Shown: positions 1 through 6,838, numbered from the stretch's first letter. The stretch: DNA of 11,148 nucleotides from Clostridiales bacterium (GCA_004556455.1 SFGY01000037.1:1-11148); one strand, 5' to 3'. Numbers and translations are program-made. Notes: generated from the sequence alone by a model not told the origin.

Positions 1-71
1 CCCAACAGCCCGATCTCGCCGCCGCAGATGGCACATTCCTTTTTCTCAAACAATTTTCCGAACAGTGCCAT
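1..71 (-). CDS. DUF4428-like zinc protein, N-terminal fragment (cut by the left edge)
   Basis: The gene starts at the ATG on the complement of 69-71 and runs out of the window on the left, so only about 23 residues are visible. The protein begins MALFGKLFEKKECAICGGEI. The CxxC followed by GG-E-IG-LL is the opening of the DUF4428 zinc-binding domain found at the N-terminus of many Firmicutes proteins; that assignment is from family memory. A strong AGGAGG lies on the complement of 81-86, about 9 bases before the start. It is the last visible gene of the leftward zinc-ribbon/SPFH operon, 35 bases after the four-helix membrane protein. Its function is unknown. Domains downstream of DUF4428 vary, so the full architecture cannot be stated. 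Confidence 0.72.
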   Translation of the reverse strand, partial: MALFGKLFEKKECAICGGEIGLL

Positions 72-106
72 AATAATCTACCTCCTTTGCCTTGCCTTTG
101 TGGCGA

Positions 107-514
107 TCATTCCTGGGAACCATTCTTCATCTGAATAGCGCCATAGATATACAGACCGGGCACAAGCAAATTCAGGATCAGGCTGGTAAAGCTGAACTCT
201 CCCCCTGCGACAAGACCGATGATCATAGAGATGATGCTCAAAACGGCAATGATGATGCCCCACTTGATGCAGGCTGCCGCTTTCTGCGGCGCATTGCAGG
301 CACCGATGCCCTTAATGCCCGCGATAAACTGAATGACAGATGCCAGCGTTACAATAATGGAACTGGCATAGAGCAGGCCGGTACCTTCGCCAGTCTCCAC
401 GAGCGCCGCCAAGGCGCTGATGCCGAGAATGGCGATGATGCCCGCGATGACACCGATGACGCCGCCGATAATCATGAGAATGGAAGTGACCTTCAAAAAT
501 TTTTGCCCTTTCAT
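107..514 (-). CDS. Small four-helix membrane protein of unknown function
   Basis: The 135-residue protein has four hydrophobic segments at about residues 9-37, 47-71, 83-104 and 109-128, with almost no soluble domain. The short loop between helices 2 and 3 carries a conserved-looking APQKAAACIKWG stretch, which I recognise only as typical of small uncharacterised Firmicutes membrane proteins. There is no signal peptidase site and no catalytic motif. The ATG on the complement of 512-514 is preceded by a good AGGAGG at 524-529. The gene lies 99 bases after the SPFH gene and 35 bases before the DUF4428 gene, all on the same strand, so co-transcription is likely. By context it may be a membrane partner of the SPFH/zinc-ribbon proteins. 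That is inference, and no enzymatic role can be read from the sequence. Confidence 0.85.
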   Translation of the reverse strand: MKGQKFLKVTSILMIIGGVIGVIAGIIAILGISALAALVETGEGTGLLYASSIIVTLASVIQFIAGIKGIGACNAPQKAAACIKWGIIIAVLSIISMIIGLVAGGEFSFTSLILNLLVPGLYIYGAIQMKNGSQE

Positions 515-613
515 GTGTATAATCCTCCTGTTTTATGTTTTGTTAATCGTTTTAGGTGTTATGTCTGTTCGTCCAGCAATCGTAGGGTCAGACTATGGCT
601 TTTCGGCCTCGTT

Positions 614-2029
614 TCATCCCTGGATGTCTCCGTCATCAAAGGGATCTCCGCACTCCGGGCAGAACTTGGGCGGATGGGCGGGGTCGTCCGGCTCCCAGCC
701 GCACTTGTCGCACTTGTACTGCGGTACGCCGGCAGGCTTAGGCTTGCCACACTCGGCACAGAACTTTCCTTTGTTCACCGCTCCGCAGGAACAGGTCCAG
801 CCGTTTGTATCCGCAGGCTTGGGCTTCCCGCACTCCGGGCAGAATTTTCCGGTGGCTGTGGCCCCGCAGGAGCAGGTCCAGCTATCCCCTGCGGGTTTAG
901 GGACGGGCTTGGGTGCGCCGCATCCCGCACAGAACTTGCCGGTATTTCCGGTCTGCCCGCAGGAACACGCCCATCCCTCCATGGCAGGAGCCGCCGGAAC
1001 GGGTTGCTGTACCGATTGCTGCTGACCCATCTGGAAGAGGCTTTGGGCGTTCATGCCGCCGGCCTGACCGGCCATCCCCATGCCCATGAAAGCCATAGCG
1101 GGACCGGCATTGGGGTTGGCGGCTGCCGCCTGCATGGCGCCGGCCTGTGCGCCGACAAGATGCGCCGCCGCGCGGGTGGGGTCCATAAAGGCCGTATTGC
1201 GCTGCAGCTCCTTGATCATCTTTTCGTCTTCCTCGTTGGCCTTGACGCTGGAAACGCCGAAGGATACGATCTCAAGACCCCGAAGATCCCGCCACTTTGC
1301 GGACAGTTCCTGGTTCAAAGCATCTGCCAGCTCTGTGGTGTGGCCTGGAAGGGCAGAGTATCGAATGCCCATATCGCTGATCTTTGCGAAGGCGGGCTGC
1401 AGCGCGGTCAGCAACTCGGTTTTCAGCTGGCCGTCAATGGCTCTGCGGTCAAAATCCGCTTCCACATTGCCGCAGACATTGGTATAGAACAGCAGAGGGT
1501 TTGCCACCCGGTAGGAATACTCCCCGAAACAACGGATAGCAATGTCGATGTCGATCCCTGCCCGCTGGTCCACCACCCGGAAAGGAACCGGGGAGGGTGT
1601 ACCGTACTTGTTGCCTATGATCTCCTTGGTGTTGAAGTAATACACCCTCTGGTCCTTGGGGGCCTCGCCGCCAAAGGTAAAACGCTTGCCGATATTCTGG
1701 AACACCTGCCCGATACTCTCCCCCAGGTCGCCCGAAAAGATGCTGGGTTCCGTGGAGGCGTCGAAGGTGAATTCGCCGGGTTCAGCGCATACCTCCACCA
1801 CCTTGCCCTGCTCCACGATCATCATGCACTGGCCGTCGGCCACGGCGATCACGGAGCCGCTGGTGATAATGTTGTCGCTGCCTTTGGTGTTGCTGGAACG
1901 CCCGGAGGCCCGTTTCCGCCCCTTGACCGCCAGCACGGTAGCGGGGATCGCCTCACAGTAGAAATACTCCTTCCACTGATCGGCCATCACGCCGCCTACA
2001 GAGCCTAATGCCGCTTTAATAAGTCCCAT
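614..2029 (-). CDS. SPFH/band-7 domain protein with four C-terminal zinc ribbons (YdjI-like)
   Basis: The 471-residue protein has three parts. Residues 1-280 form an SPFH (band-7) domain of the 'virion core protein/YdjI' type. Residues about 285-350 are an Ala/Gly/Met/Gln-rich linker. The tail holds four zinc ribbons: three near-copies of the pattern W-x-C-x-C-G, then GKFCxxCGxPKP (cysteines near 354-370, 386-400 and 413-427), and a fourth, divergent one (440-460). The protein ends in an acidic DDGD tail. SPFH proteins oligomerise on membranes. Bacillus subtilis YdjI, of similar layout, helps place the phage-shock protein PspA at the membrane (established knowledge). The ATG on the complement of 2027-2029 has an AAGGAAGG-type site at about 2039-2046. 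The gene follows the small zinc-ribbon gene by 33 bases. A membrane-stress or lipid-domain scaffold role is likely but unproven, since no PspA gene is seen here. Confidence 0.9.
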   Translation of the reverse strand: MGLIKAALGSVGGVMADQWKEYFYCEAIPATVLAVKGRKRASGRSSNTKGSDNIITSGSVIAVADGQCMMIVEQGKVVEVCAEPGEFTFDASTEPSIFSGDLGESIGQVFQNIGKRFTFGGEAPKDQRVYYFNTKEIIGNKYGTPSPVPFRVVDQRAGIDIDIAIRCFGEYSYRVANPLLFYTNVCGNVEADFDRRAIDGQLKTELLTALQPAFAKISDMGIRYSALPGHTTELADALNQELSAKWRDLRGLEIVSFGVSSVKANEEDEKMIKELQRNTAFMDPTRAAAHLVGAQAGAMQAAAANPNAGPAMAFMGMGMAGQAGGMNAQSLFQMGQQQSVQQPVPAAPAMEGWACSCGQTGNTGKFCAGCGAPKPVPKPAGDSWTCSCGATATGKFCPECGKPKPADTNGWTCSCGAVNKGKFCAECGKPKPAGVPQYKCDKCGWEPDDPAHPPKFCPECGDPFDDGDIQG

Positions 2030-2062
2030 AGTTACATCCTTCCTTTCGTGATTTATTTCTCT

Positions 2063-2368
2063 TTACTGACGATTAAAATCCTTCATTTCTTTGCGCTTTG
2101 CTGTGAGCATTGTCCCACAATTGGGACAAAAGATTGCGTTGTCCGAAAGCGCTGTTTCACATACTGGACAGCGACGGTGTAAATTAAGGTAGAACTGGTA
2201 AAGAGTTTCCTGGGGAAGTCCACTGCCGCATTCTCCACAAGTTTGCTGCTCCGCAGAGACGGTTGCACCGCAATTAGCGCAGACTTTAAGCAGCTTCATA
2301 GCTTCTGGCCCAAATCCATATTGCTTCATGCTTTCCAGACGGATCTGCTCAATTTGCTGCCGTGTCAT
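2063..2368 (-). CDS. Small double zinc-ribbon protein (second of a pair)
   Basis: This 101-residue protein has a short charged N-terminal helix (residues 1-25), then two four-cysteine zinc ribbons: C30-x2-C33 with C44-x2-C47, and C67-x2-C70 with C81-x2-C84. It ends in a basic, Lys/Arg-rich tail. I start it at the ATG on the complement of 2366-2368. That start has a purine-rich GGAGGAGAAGGG site at 2376-2387 and lies one base after the stop of the preceding gene, giving TAA-G-ATG, a layout for translational coupling. The frame stays open further upstream, but that extension overlaps the upstream gene in another frame and looks spurious. Zinc ribbons of this sort usually mediate protein-protein or nucleic-acid contacts. 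In this operon they probably interact with the SPFH protein, whose tail uses the same fold. Specific function unknown. Confidence 0.85.
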   Translation of the reverse strand: MTRQQIEQIRLESMKQYGFGPEAMKLLKVCANCGATVSAEQQTCGECGSGLPQETLYQFYLNLHRRCPVCETALSDNAIFCPNCGTMLTAKRKEMKDFNRQ

Positions 2369-2369
2369 C

Positions 2370-2735
2370 TTATAACCCTTCTCCTCCATATTGAAGCCGT
2401 TTGCCGCAGCGTGGACAAAATATTTCTGCGGAGGTAATCTCTTTGCCGCAGTGGGAGCAGTAACGAGGCGGATCTTCCCACGGCGCACATTCCACACATT
2501 CCGCCACATCAGCGTTATACATGGCATTCGATACCCATTTGCCGCACTTGTGACATCGGTTAAAATATTTCCGTGCGTCTTCCCATGCGGTCTCCAATTC
2601 CTGCTCCTGTGTCTCTGCTTGGATAGGATCGGTCGTATGTAACAAAGCACCTGTGATGTCACAAAAGAAGCTGTACCGATTTCCTCCCGAGTCGGCGATC
2701 ACCTTGTAGCGTGCTGTTTTATGGGTAAGCGCCAT
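2370..2735 (-). CDS. Zinc-ribbon protein with a novel N-terminal domain (first gene of the leftward operon)
   Basis: This 121-residue protein has an N-terminal segment (about 1-55) that looks like a small beta-rich fold (YKVIADSGGNRYSFFCDITG), followed by an acidic helix. Two cysteine clusters follow: C61-x2-C64 with C80-x2-C83, and C93-x2-C96 with C107-x2-C110. The second is a standard zinc ribbon (YCSHCGKE...FCPRCGKRL). The start is the ATG on the complement of 2733-2735, supported by GGAGGG-type pairing at 2741-2748. The open frame extends upstream to about 3008, but that part is intergenic repeat sequence and lacks a better start. It is the first gene of the leftward operon and is fused in spacing to the next zinc-ribbon gene. 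There is no enzyme motif. A role as adaptor within the SPFH complex is inferred from context alone. Confidence 0.83.
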   Translation of the reverse strand: MALTHKTARYKVIADSGGNRYSFFCDITGALLHTTDPIQAETQEQELETAWEDARKYFNRCHKCGKWVSNAMYNADVAECVECAPWEDPPRYCSHCGKEITSAEIFCPRCGKRLQYGGEGL

Positions 2736-2783
2736 CAAATCCCTCCTTTCTTTTCTTTGACCCTCGATTAAGTCATGGTTATA

Positions 2784-2792
2784 TGGTATAAT
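2784..2792 (+). promoter_or_regulatory. Consensus extended -10 element (TGGTATAAT)
   Basis: The sequence is a perfect TG-N-TATAAT. The best -35-like hexamer, TTGACC at 2757-2762, is 24 bases away and too far for normal use, so activity would rest on the extended -10. The predicted start of transcription is near 2799. It would give either a short RNA ending at the 2811-2845 hairpin or a 5' leader of about 310 bases for the sensor gene at 3110. It may be fortuitous in an AT-rich stretch. Confidence 0.4.
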
Positions 2793-2810
2793 AGGAATCA
2801 AAGGAGAGCG

Positions 2811-2845
2811 GCCTCTGTTTGTTGGCAGCGTAGTCAGAGGCTTTT
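2811..2845 (+). terminator. Terminator-like hairpin with short T run
   Basis: Arms GCCTCTG (2811-2817) and CAGAGGC (2835-2841) pair perfectly over 7 bases around a 17-base loop, followed by four Ts (2842-2845). It sits about 12 bases after the predicted start from the extended -10, so it could act as an early terminator or attenuator. The large loop and short T run make it weak as an intrinsic terminator. Confidence 0.35.
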
Positions 2846-2922
2846 CATTGGAGACAAAGCCCATACCCTCCTTCGGCATTGCCTGCACCCATAATTTAAG
2901 CGATTTCCACACTTTTGTCCCC

Positions 2923-3030
2923 ACCCCAAACCCCCGAAAGGGTAGGGTTGAAAAGAAAAAATCTGATTTTCTTGCCACCCCGAACCGAAAAATGGGTAGG
3001 GGAAACAAAAAATCAGGTTTCTTTCCAGGC
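2923..3030. repeat. Tandem degenerate repeat, two units of 54 bases
   Basis: Units 2923-2976 and 2977-3030 each begin ACCCC(A/G)AAC, contain GGGTAGGG, and continue with a purine-rich GAAA(A)...AAAAATC block and a pyrimidine-rich TTTCTT end. Ungapped they match at about 33 of 54 positions, and better with small gaps. Read on the plus strand they encode two parallel 18-residue blocks (TPN...GR...KK) that end in a stop at 3031-3033, but there is no credible start codon. The unit is more likely a regulatory or repeat-family element than a gene. Confidence 0.6.
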
Positions 3031-3042
3031 TAAGACTGGAAA
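3022..3042. promoter_or_regulatory. Inverted repeat, possible operator in a weak promoter before the sensor gene
   Basis: TTTCCAG (3022-3028) and CTGGAAA (3036-3042) form a perfect 7-base inverted repeat around a 7-base spacer. TTTCCA could serve as a poor -35, with a TG-extended TGTAAA at 3046-3051 (18-base spacing) as -10, giving a start near 3058 and a short leader to the ATG at 3110. The promoter fit is weak. The palindrome itself is certain. Confidence 0.3.
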
Positions 3043-3109
3043 TGCTGTAAATGAGATACCAAGGAAAATACGGTGATGAGAGTTGTATTTCGCGGGGAGG
3101 TGTCCACGC

Positions 3110-4744
3110 ATGACTAAGCAGAATCAAAGAACGGGAGTCCTGGTAGCTGTGCTGATCGTCTGTGCTATCTCTGCCCGCGTTTTGGGAAAGTTTGATGTTT
3201 TTCCCGTACCGCTGGGTTTGGTCCGCACGATCCTTTATATCAGTCTGTACATTGGCTGGGGTCTCTCTGTCAGCCATCGCATTTTACAAACACAGGTGCG
3301 CCGCTATATGGTCGGCGTTTCATGTCTGACCGTCTTCTGGTTTGTTATACGGTCAATAAAATATTTTTTTGTGGTCGCTCCTGATGCGATCCGGCATCTA
3401 TGGTACTGGTACTATTGTCCTATGCTGTTCATACCTCTGCTTTCCGTGTTTGTTTCCATGTCGCTGGGTAAGCCGGAAAGCTACCATCTGCCCAAATGGA
3501 CAAGACTGCTCTATCTTCCCACCCTGTTCTTTCTGCTGCTGGTACTGACAAACGATCTCCATCAGCTTGTTTTCTCCTTCCCGACCGGAACGGTTTGGAG
3601 CGATACGGATAACGGATACGAGTACGGATATTATTTTGTTATCGGGTGGGAGATCATCTGTGCGCTGGCCGCCTTTGTGATCATGCTCATCAAATGCCGT
3701 TTGGCGCAAAGGAGAAAATACTTACCGGCGCTTCTGCTGTCCTGCTCCATTCTATATGCCTTTATCTACGCCAGCGGAGCCAGGTGGATGCAAGTGATAG
3801 GCGGAGATATTACAGCGGTGCAGTGCCTGATGTTTACCGCCATACTGGAAAGCTGTATCCAGTGCGGATTGATTCAGACCAATACTGGCTATGATGAGCT
3901 GTTTAAGGCCGGGACCTTCGGCGCCCAGATTGCTGATCACGACCATAAGGTCCGCTACGCCTCCGCAAATTCGCCTGTGCTTTCTGAACAGATCATGTGT
4001 ACGGCAGAGGCGGGCGCTGTTAACCTTGATAAACATACCCTGCTAAAAAGTTACCCTATCGAAGGCGGTCATGTGTATTGGCAGGAAGATATAACAGATA
4101 TTACCATACTGCTCAAAAAGTTAGAAGAAAGCAAGGAAACCATTGCAGAAAGCAACCATCTGGAACAGGAAAATTATCGTATCAAGCTGGAGATCCACAC
4201 CTTGCGGGAAAAGAATCGGCTCTATGACCTTTTACAGGAAGAAACCGCTCATCAGATCGATTTATTGAATGACCTGTTTTATCTATATGACGAAGAAGAA
4301 AATCCGGAAAAGCGCCGCAGTCTGCTTACGAAGATCACTGTAATCGGCGCTTACATAAAACGCAGAGGCAACCTAATCTTTATCCGTGAAAAAACGGAAA
4401 CCATCGATACCACAGAACTGGCCCTTTGCATGGAGGAATCCTTTTCAAATTTGAAACTGATGGGGGTCGAATGTGAAGCGGACATTCCGAAGGGCAGCAA
4501 AATCTTTACCCAGGACGCAATCCTGGTCTACGACTTTTTTGAGAAGGTGATGGAGACCGCTATAGATGATATGAGTTTTGTTTGGTTGAAAGCGCGTATT
4601 CTTGCAGATTCGATCATCCTCCGTCTGGAGGTGGAATGCGAAAGCTCCCTTGCAGATTTTCGGGATACCTGTGAAAGCTGCTCCTTTGAGGATGGCGTAT
4701 GGCGCTTTATCCTCCGCATCGGAAAGGCGGGTGGACAAACGTGA
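3110..4744 (+). CDS. Multi-helix membrane sensor with degenerate histidine-kinase-like C-terminus
   Basis: The 544-residue protein starts at ATG 3110, with GGGGAGG at 3094-3100. Residues about 9-255 hold seven or eight hydrophobic helices, like the 7TM input region of Firmicutes histidine kinases. A PAS-like stretch follows at 270-335 (FGAQIADHDHKVRYAS, then GGHVYWQEDITD), and a coiled coil at about 335-385 with EKNRLYDLL where kinases carry their dimerisation helix. No HD or HE phosphoacceptor is present at that place. His381 is the nearest candidate. The C-terminal 150 residues have the spacing of an ATPase domain but no recognisable N box or glycine boxes. I read it as a signal-sensing pseudokinase of the two-component system that follows. 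It shares a GTGA overlap with the next gene, implying coupled translation. It could still bind ATP in a way I cannot see. Confidence 0.85.
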   Translation: MTKQNQRTGVLVAVLIVCAISARVLGKFDVFPVPLGLVRTILYISLYIGWGLSVSHRILQTQVRRYMVGVSCLTVFWFVIRSIKYFFVVAPDAIRHLWYWYYCPMLFIPLLSVFVSMSLGKPESYHLPKWTRLLYLPTLFFLLLVLTNDLHQLVFSFPTGTVWSDTDNGYEYGYYFVIGWEIICALAAFVIMLIKCRLAQRRKYLPALLLSCSILYAFIYASGARWMQVIGGDITAVQCLMFTAILESCIQCGLIQTNTGYDELFKAGTFGAQIADHDHKVRYASANSPVLSEQIMCTAEAGAVNLDKHTLLKSYPIEGGHVYWQEDITDITILLKKLEESKETIAESNHLEQENYRIKLEIHTLREKNRLYDLLQEETAHQIDLLNDLFYLYDEEENPEKRRSLLTKITVIGAYIKRRGNLIFIREKTETIDTTELALCMEESFSNLKLMGVECEADIPKGSKIFTQDAILVYDFFEKVMETAIDDMSFVWLKARILADSIILRLEVECESSLADFRDTCESCSFEDGVWRFILRIGKAGGQT

Positions 4745-6033
4745 CAACATTCTATTTATCCTCCGAAATGGAACAGTCCGTATGGATGATCTGCCTGTTC
4801 TTTTCTTTGATATTGGATGTGTTTCTTTTTCTTGCATCCCCTGACCGAGGTGGGAGCAGACGGTGCAGGCTTCTGAACGCCGTGGTATTTATCGCTTTGC
4901 TGATCCTGCTGTGCATTGCCGGGGATGCCTTTGACAAAAAGGCCGATGGACTTCCTATCAATCCTTTGCTGCCATTTCCAATGTGGTCGCTGTGGTGCAT
5001 CGCTGGCATGGTGGGTACTTTGCTCCTTGGTCAAACCGCTGTGTTGATCCATCGGAAAGGCCGGACACTTAGCCACAATTCCGTGAAACGGGCAATCGAT
5101 ATGTTGCCCAACGCGATTTGCTATTTCACCCCATCGGGTGAGTTCAAACTGTGCAATCTACAAATGCACCGCTTGTTCCACATACTGGCGCAAAGCGATC
5201 TCCAGCACTTCGATGAATTGCGGCAGGCACTTACAGAGTGTGATAAGAAAAGCGGTGTTGTAAGGCTACCGGATGAAGAGCAAACCTATCTGTTCCCCGA
5301 TGGTAAGGCTTGGCGCTACTCCCAGACGGAGATAACGGTACCAGACGGTACAGTTTACACAGAGGCGATCTTCTCAGATGTGACTGAACTTTACGAAAAG
5401 GGACTGAGACTCAAGGAACAGACTGAGCAGCTCAAAAAATTCTCCCGTGACTTAAAGATTCTTTCGGATAATGTACTGACATTGACAAAGGAAACGGAAG
5501 TCCTGTCGGCAAAAACCAAACTGCATGACCAGATGGGGGCGGGGATCATTGCTATGCGGCAGATTTTGCAGCAAGAGCAGGTATCCCAGGAGGCCGCAGA
5601 CAGCCTTCTATTGTTTCAAAAAGCAATCAGGACCATTAAAAATGACAATGAATACCCCCAGGAGCGCGGGGAGCTTGCGGAATTTTTGTGGGATGCCAGT
5701 ACCATCGGCGTAAAGGTAGAAATGGCTGGCGAATTACCAAAGCAGGAGGAAATATATCGCATATTTGTGATCGCCATGCGGGAATGTCTGACCAACGGCG
5801 TCCGCCATGCGGATGCAACGGCCCTTTATGTCACCGCCCGGCAGGACGGAAACAACATTTCCCTGCGTATCACAAATAACGGAAAGCCCCCTGAAAGCGT
5901 CATTGTGCCGAAGGGCGGGTTACTCAACCTTCACCGCCATGTTACGAACTTAGGAGGCACGATGGAAATACAGTGGTCACCAGCCTTTACGCTGATAATC
6001 GTCATGCCCGTAGAAAAGGAGGCGGCAGAGTGA
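4741..6033 (+). CDS. Sensor histidine kinase, NarX/DesK-like catalytic type
   Basis: I start this 430-residue protein at GTG 4741, which overlaps the upstream stop as GTGA. An ATG at 4768 is possible but has no binding site and would shave the first helix. Three hydrophobic helices lie at about 13-33, 44-61 and 81-103. A PAS-like domain spans 112-215 (MLPNAICYFTPSGEF ... IFSDVTELY), and a coiled coil about 216-258. The HisKA_3-like motif KLHDQMGAG makes His262 the likely phosphorylated residue. The ATPase domain shows an N box (RECLTNGVRHA, 347-357), a degenerate G1 box (ITNNGKPP, 377-384) and a G2 region (KGGLLNLHRHVTNLGG, 391-406). This type phosphorylates NarL-family regulators, and such a regulator is encoded next with another GTGA overlap. 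The ligand is unknown. With so little outside the membrane, it may take its signal from the preceding multi-helix protein. Confidence 0.9.
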   Translation: MTTFYLSSEMEQSVWMICLFFSLILDVFLFLASPDRGGSRRCRLLNAVVFIALLILLCIAGDAFDKKADGLPINPLLPFPMWSLWCIAGMVGTLLLGQTAVLIHRKGRTLSHNSVKRAIDMLPNAICYFTPSGEFKLCNLQMHRLFHILAQSDLQHFDELRQALTECDKKSGVVRLPDEEQTYLFPDGKAWRYSQTEITVPDGTVYTEAIFSDVTELYEKGLRLKEQTEQLKKFSRDLKILSDNVLTLTKETEVLSAKTKLHDQMGAGIIAMRQILQQEQVSQEAADSLLLFQKAIRTIKNDNEYPQERGELAEFLWDASTIGVKVEMAGELPKQEEIYRIFVIAMRECLTNGVRHADATALYVTARQDGNNISLRITNNGKPPESVIVPKGGLLNLHRHVTNLGGTMEIQWSPAFTLIIVMPVEKEAAE

Positions 6034-6683
6034 AACAGGTGTTAATTGTAGAGGATCAGCGGATGCCCCGCAAATATATGGAGAGAATGATCTCCGACAG
6101 TGAAAAATATGCCCTGGCAGCCAGTATAAGCGGCGCGGATGTTGCACTTGCCTATTGCAAGCGTCAGATGATCGACCTGATCTTGATGGATGTCTGTACT
6201 GCTGGAAACAAGGATGGCATCGAAGCTGCCGCCGAGATCAAAGTGGCGTTCCCAAACATAAAGATCATCGTTGTCACATCAATGGTCGAGGTCGGTTTTT
6301 TAGAAAGAGCCAAAGCCGCAAAGGCAGACAGCTTTTGGTACAAAGATTTAAGTCCCGAAGACCTGATCGATGTCATTGATCGCACAATGGCAGGAGAACA
6401 TCTCTTTCCCCATGAAACGCCACAAGTGAAATTAGGTCTTGTAAGCAGCACCGATCTGACTGCAAAAGAAATCCAGGTACTGCGCCTTGTATGTGATGGT
6501 CTGGAATACAGCGAGATCGCCCAGACTCTTTCTATCACAGAGAGGACCGTGAAATATCATGTTTCCAACATCCTGCAAAAAACAGGCTATGCCAACAAGA
6601 CCCGCCTTGCCATAGCAGTTACAGGCAAAAAATTTATTATTCCGAGCCTCCCGGAGGATCTGGACTTTGACATAACCAAATAA
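6030..6683 (+). CDS. NarL/LuxR-family response regulator
   Basis: The 217-residue protein starts at GTG 6030 in a GTGA overlap with the kinase stop, preceded by AAGGAGG at 6016-6022. The receiver domain (1-122) keeps every key residue: acidic pair E8/D9 (IVEDQ), phosphoacceptor D54 (LILMDV), T83 (VVTS) and K105 (WYKD). A LuxR-type helix-turn-helix occupies about 141-200 (LTAKEIQVLRLV ... ERTVKYHVSNIL). A short C-terminal tail rich in acidic residues (LPEDLDFD) follows. It should be phosphorylated by the upstream kinase and bind DNA as a dimer. The nearest candidate target is the promoter of the next transcription unit, where an imperfect palindrome lies before the -10. The gene ends the first signalling operon, just before a strong terminator. 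Confidence 0.95.
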   Translation: MKQVLIVEDQRMPRKYMERMISDSEKYALAASISGADVALAYCKRQMIDLILMDVCTAGNKDGIEAAAEIKVAFPNIKIIVVTSMVEVGFLERAKAAKADSFWYKDLSPEDLIDVIDRTMAGEHLFPHETPQVKLGLVSSTDLTAKEIQVLRLVCDGLEYSEIAQTLSITERTVKYHVSNILQKTGYANKTRLAIAVTGKKFIIPSLPEDLDFDITK

Positions 6684-6700
6684 CAGAGCACACAGCTTTA

Positions 6701-6734
6701 TTTCCCGGTTTCAATGAAGCCGGGAAATTTTTTT
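6701..6734 (+). terminator. Rho-independent terminator after the response regulator
   Basis: A 12-base stem, TTTCCCGGTTTC (6701-6712) with GAAGCCGGGAAA (6716-6727), contains one G-U pair and a 3-base loop, and is followed directly by seven Ts (6728-6734). It lies 17 bases after the stop codon and ends the three-gene sensor/kinase/regulator operon. Confidence 0.92.
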
Positions 6735-6751
6735 GAGAAAACTTCAAAAAA

Positions 6752-6795
6752 CTGTACTCAGGGACAGTGCGAGAAAATGGCTTCTTCGCTATACT
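6752..6795 (+). promoter_or_regulatory. Candidate activated promoter with palindromic operator for the second signalling unit
   Basis: TATACT at 6790-6795 is a good -10, but no -35 resembling TTGACA lies 16-18 bases before it. Instead, an imperfect palindrome CTGTACTCAGGGACAG (6752-6767, half-sites CTGT and ACAG) is centred about 42 bases before the predicted start near 6802. That is where class II activators, including NarL-type regulators, often bind. The weak -35 plus this position suggests activation, perhaps by the response regulator just upstream or the membrane LuxR protein downstream. The operator is inferred from one site only. Confidence 0.45.
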
Positions 6796-6838
6796 GGTAT
6801 CATCAAAGGATTCAAAATGATTGATAGGAGGCCGCCTT

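Larger units (their letters stand above)
2736..3109. other. Divergent intergenic region between the zinc-ribbon/SPFH operon and the signalling island
   Basis: These 374 bases separate two divergently read operons. I find no convincing gene, because the open frames crossing it lack a start with a ribosome binding site and pass through degenerate repeats. It contains a plus-strand extended -10 (2784-2792), a hairpin with a short T run (2811-2845), a tandem 54-base repeat (2923-3030) and an inverted repeat (3022-3042). No clear sigma-A promoter could be picked for the leftward operon. The region before 2735 on that strand is AT-rich, but its best hexamers are poorly spaced. Confidence 0.7.

Noticed and set aside
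92..2008. Very long plus-strand open frame (638 codons) across the left third
   Set aside because: It is antisense to the membrane protein and SPFH genes, which have good binding sites and recognisable domains. Its translation is low-complexity, has no family resemblance and crosses gene boundaries. It is a codon-bias shadow.
2369..2662. N-terminal extension of the second zinc-ribbon gene to give 199 residues
   Set aside because: The extension overlaps the upstream zinc-ribbon gene in another frame and has no binding site, while ATG 2368 has a purine-rich site and tight coupling to the preceding stop.
2848..3033. Plus-strand 61-residue frame spanning the 54-base repeats
   Set aside because: It begins at TTG with no convincing binding site. 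The 18-residue periodicity follows from the DNA repeat, so coding is not supported.
2736..3277. Minus-strand open frames through the divergent region, including an aromatic-rich peptide over the repeats
   Set aside because: No start with a ribosome binding site was found. The peptides are translations of the tandem repeat and run antisense into the sensor gene.
6821..6838. TTG at 6821 as the start of the receiver-like gene
   Set aside because: The perfect AGGAGG at 6826-6831 lies inside that extension and is ideally placed for ATG 6839.
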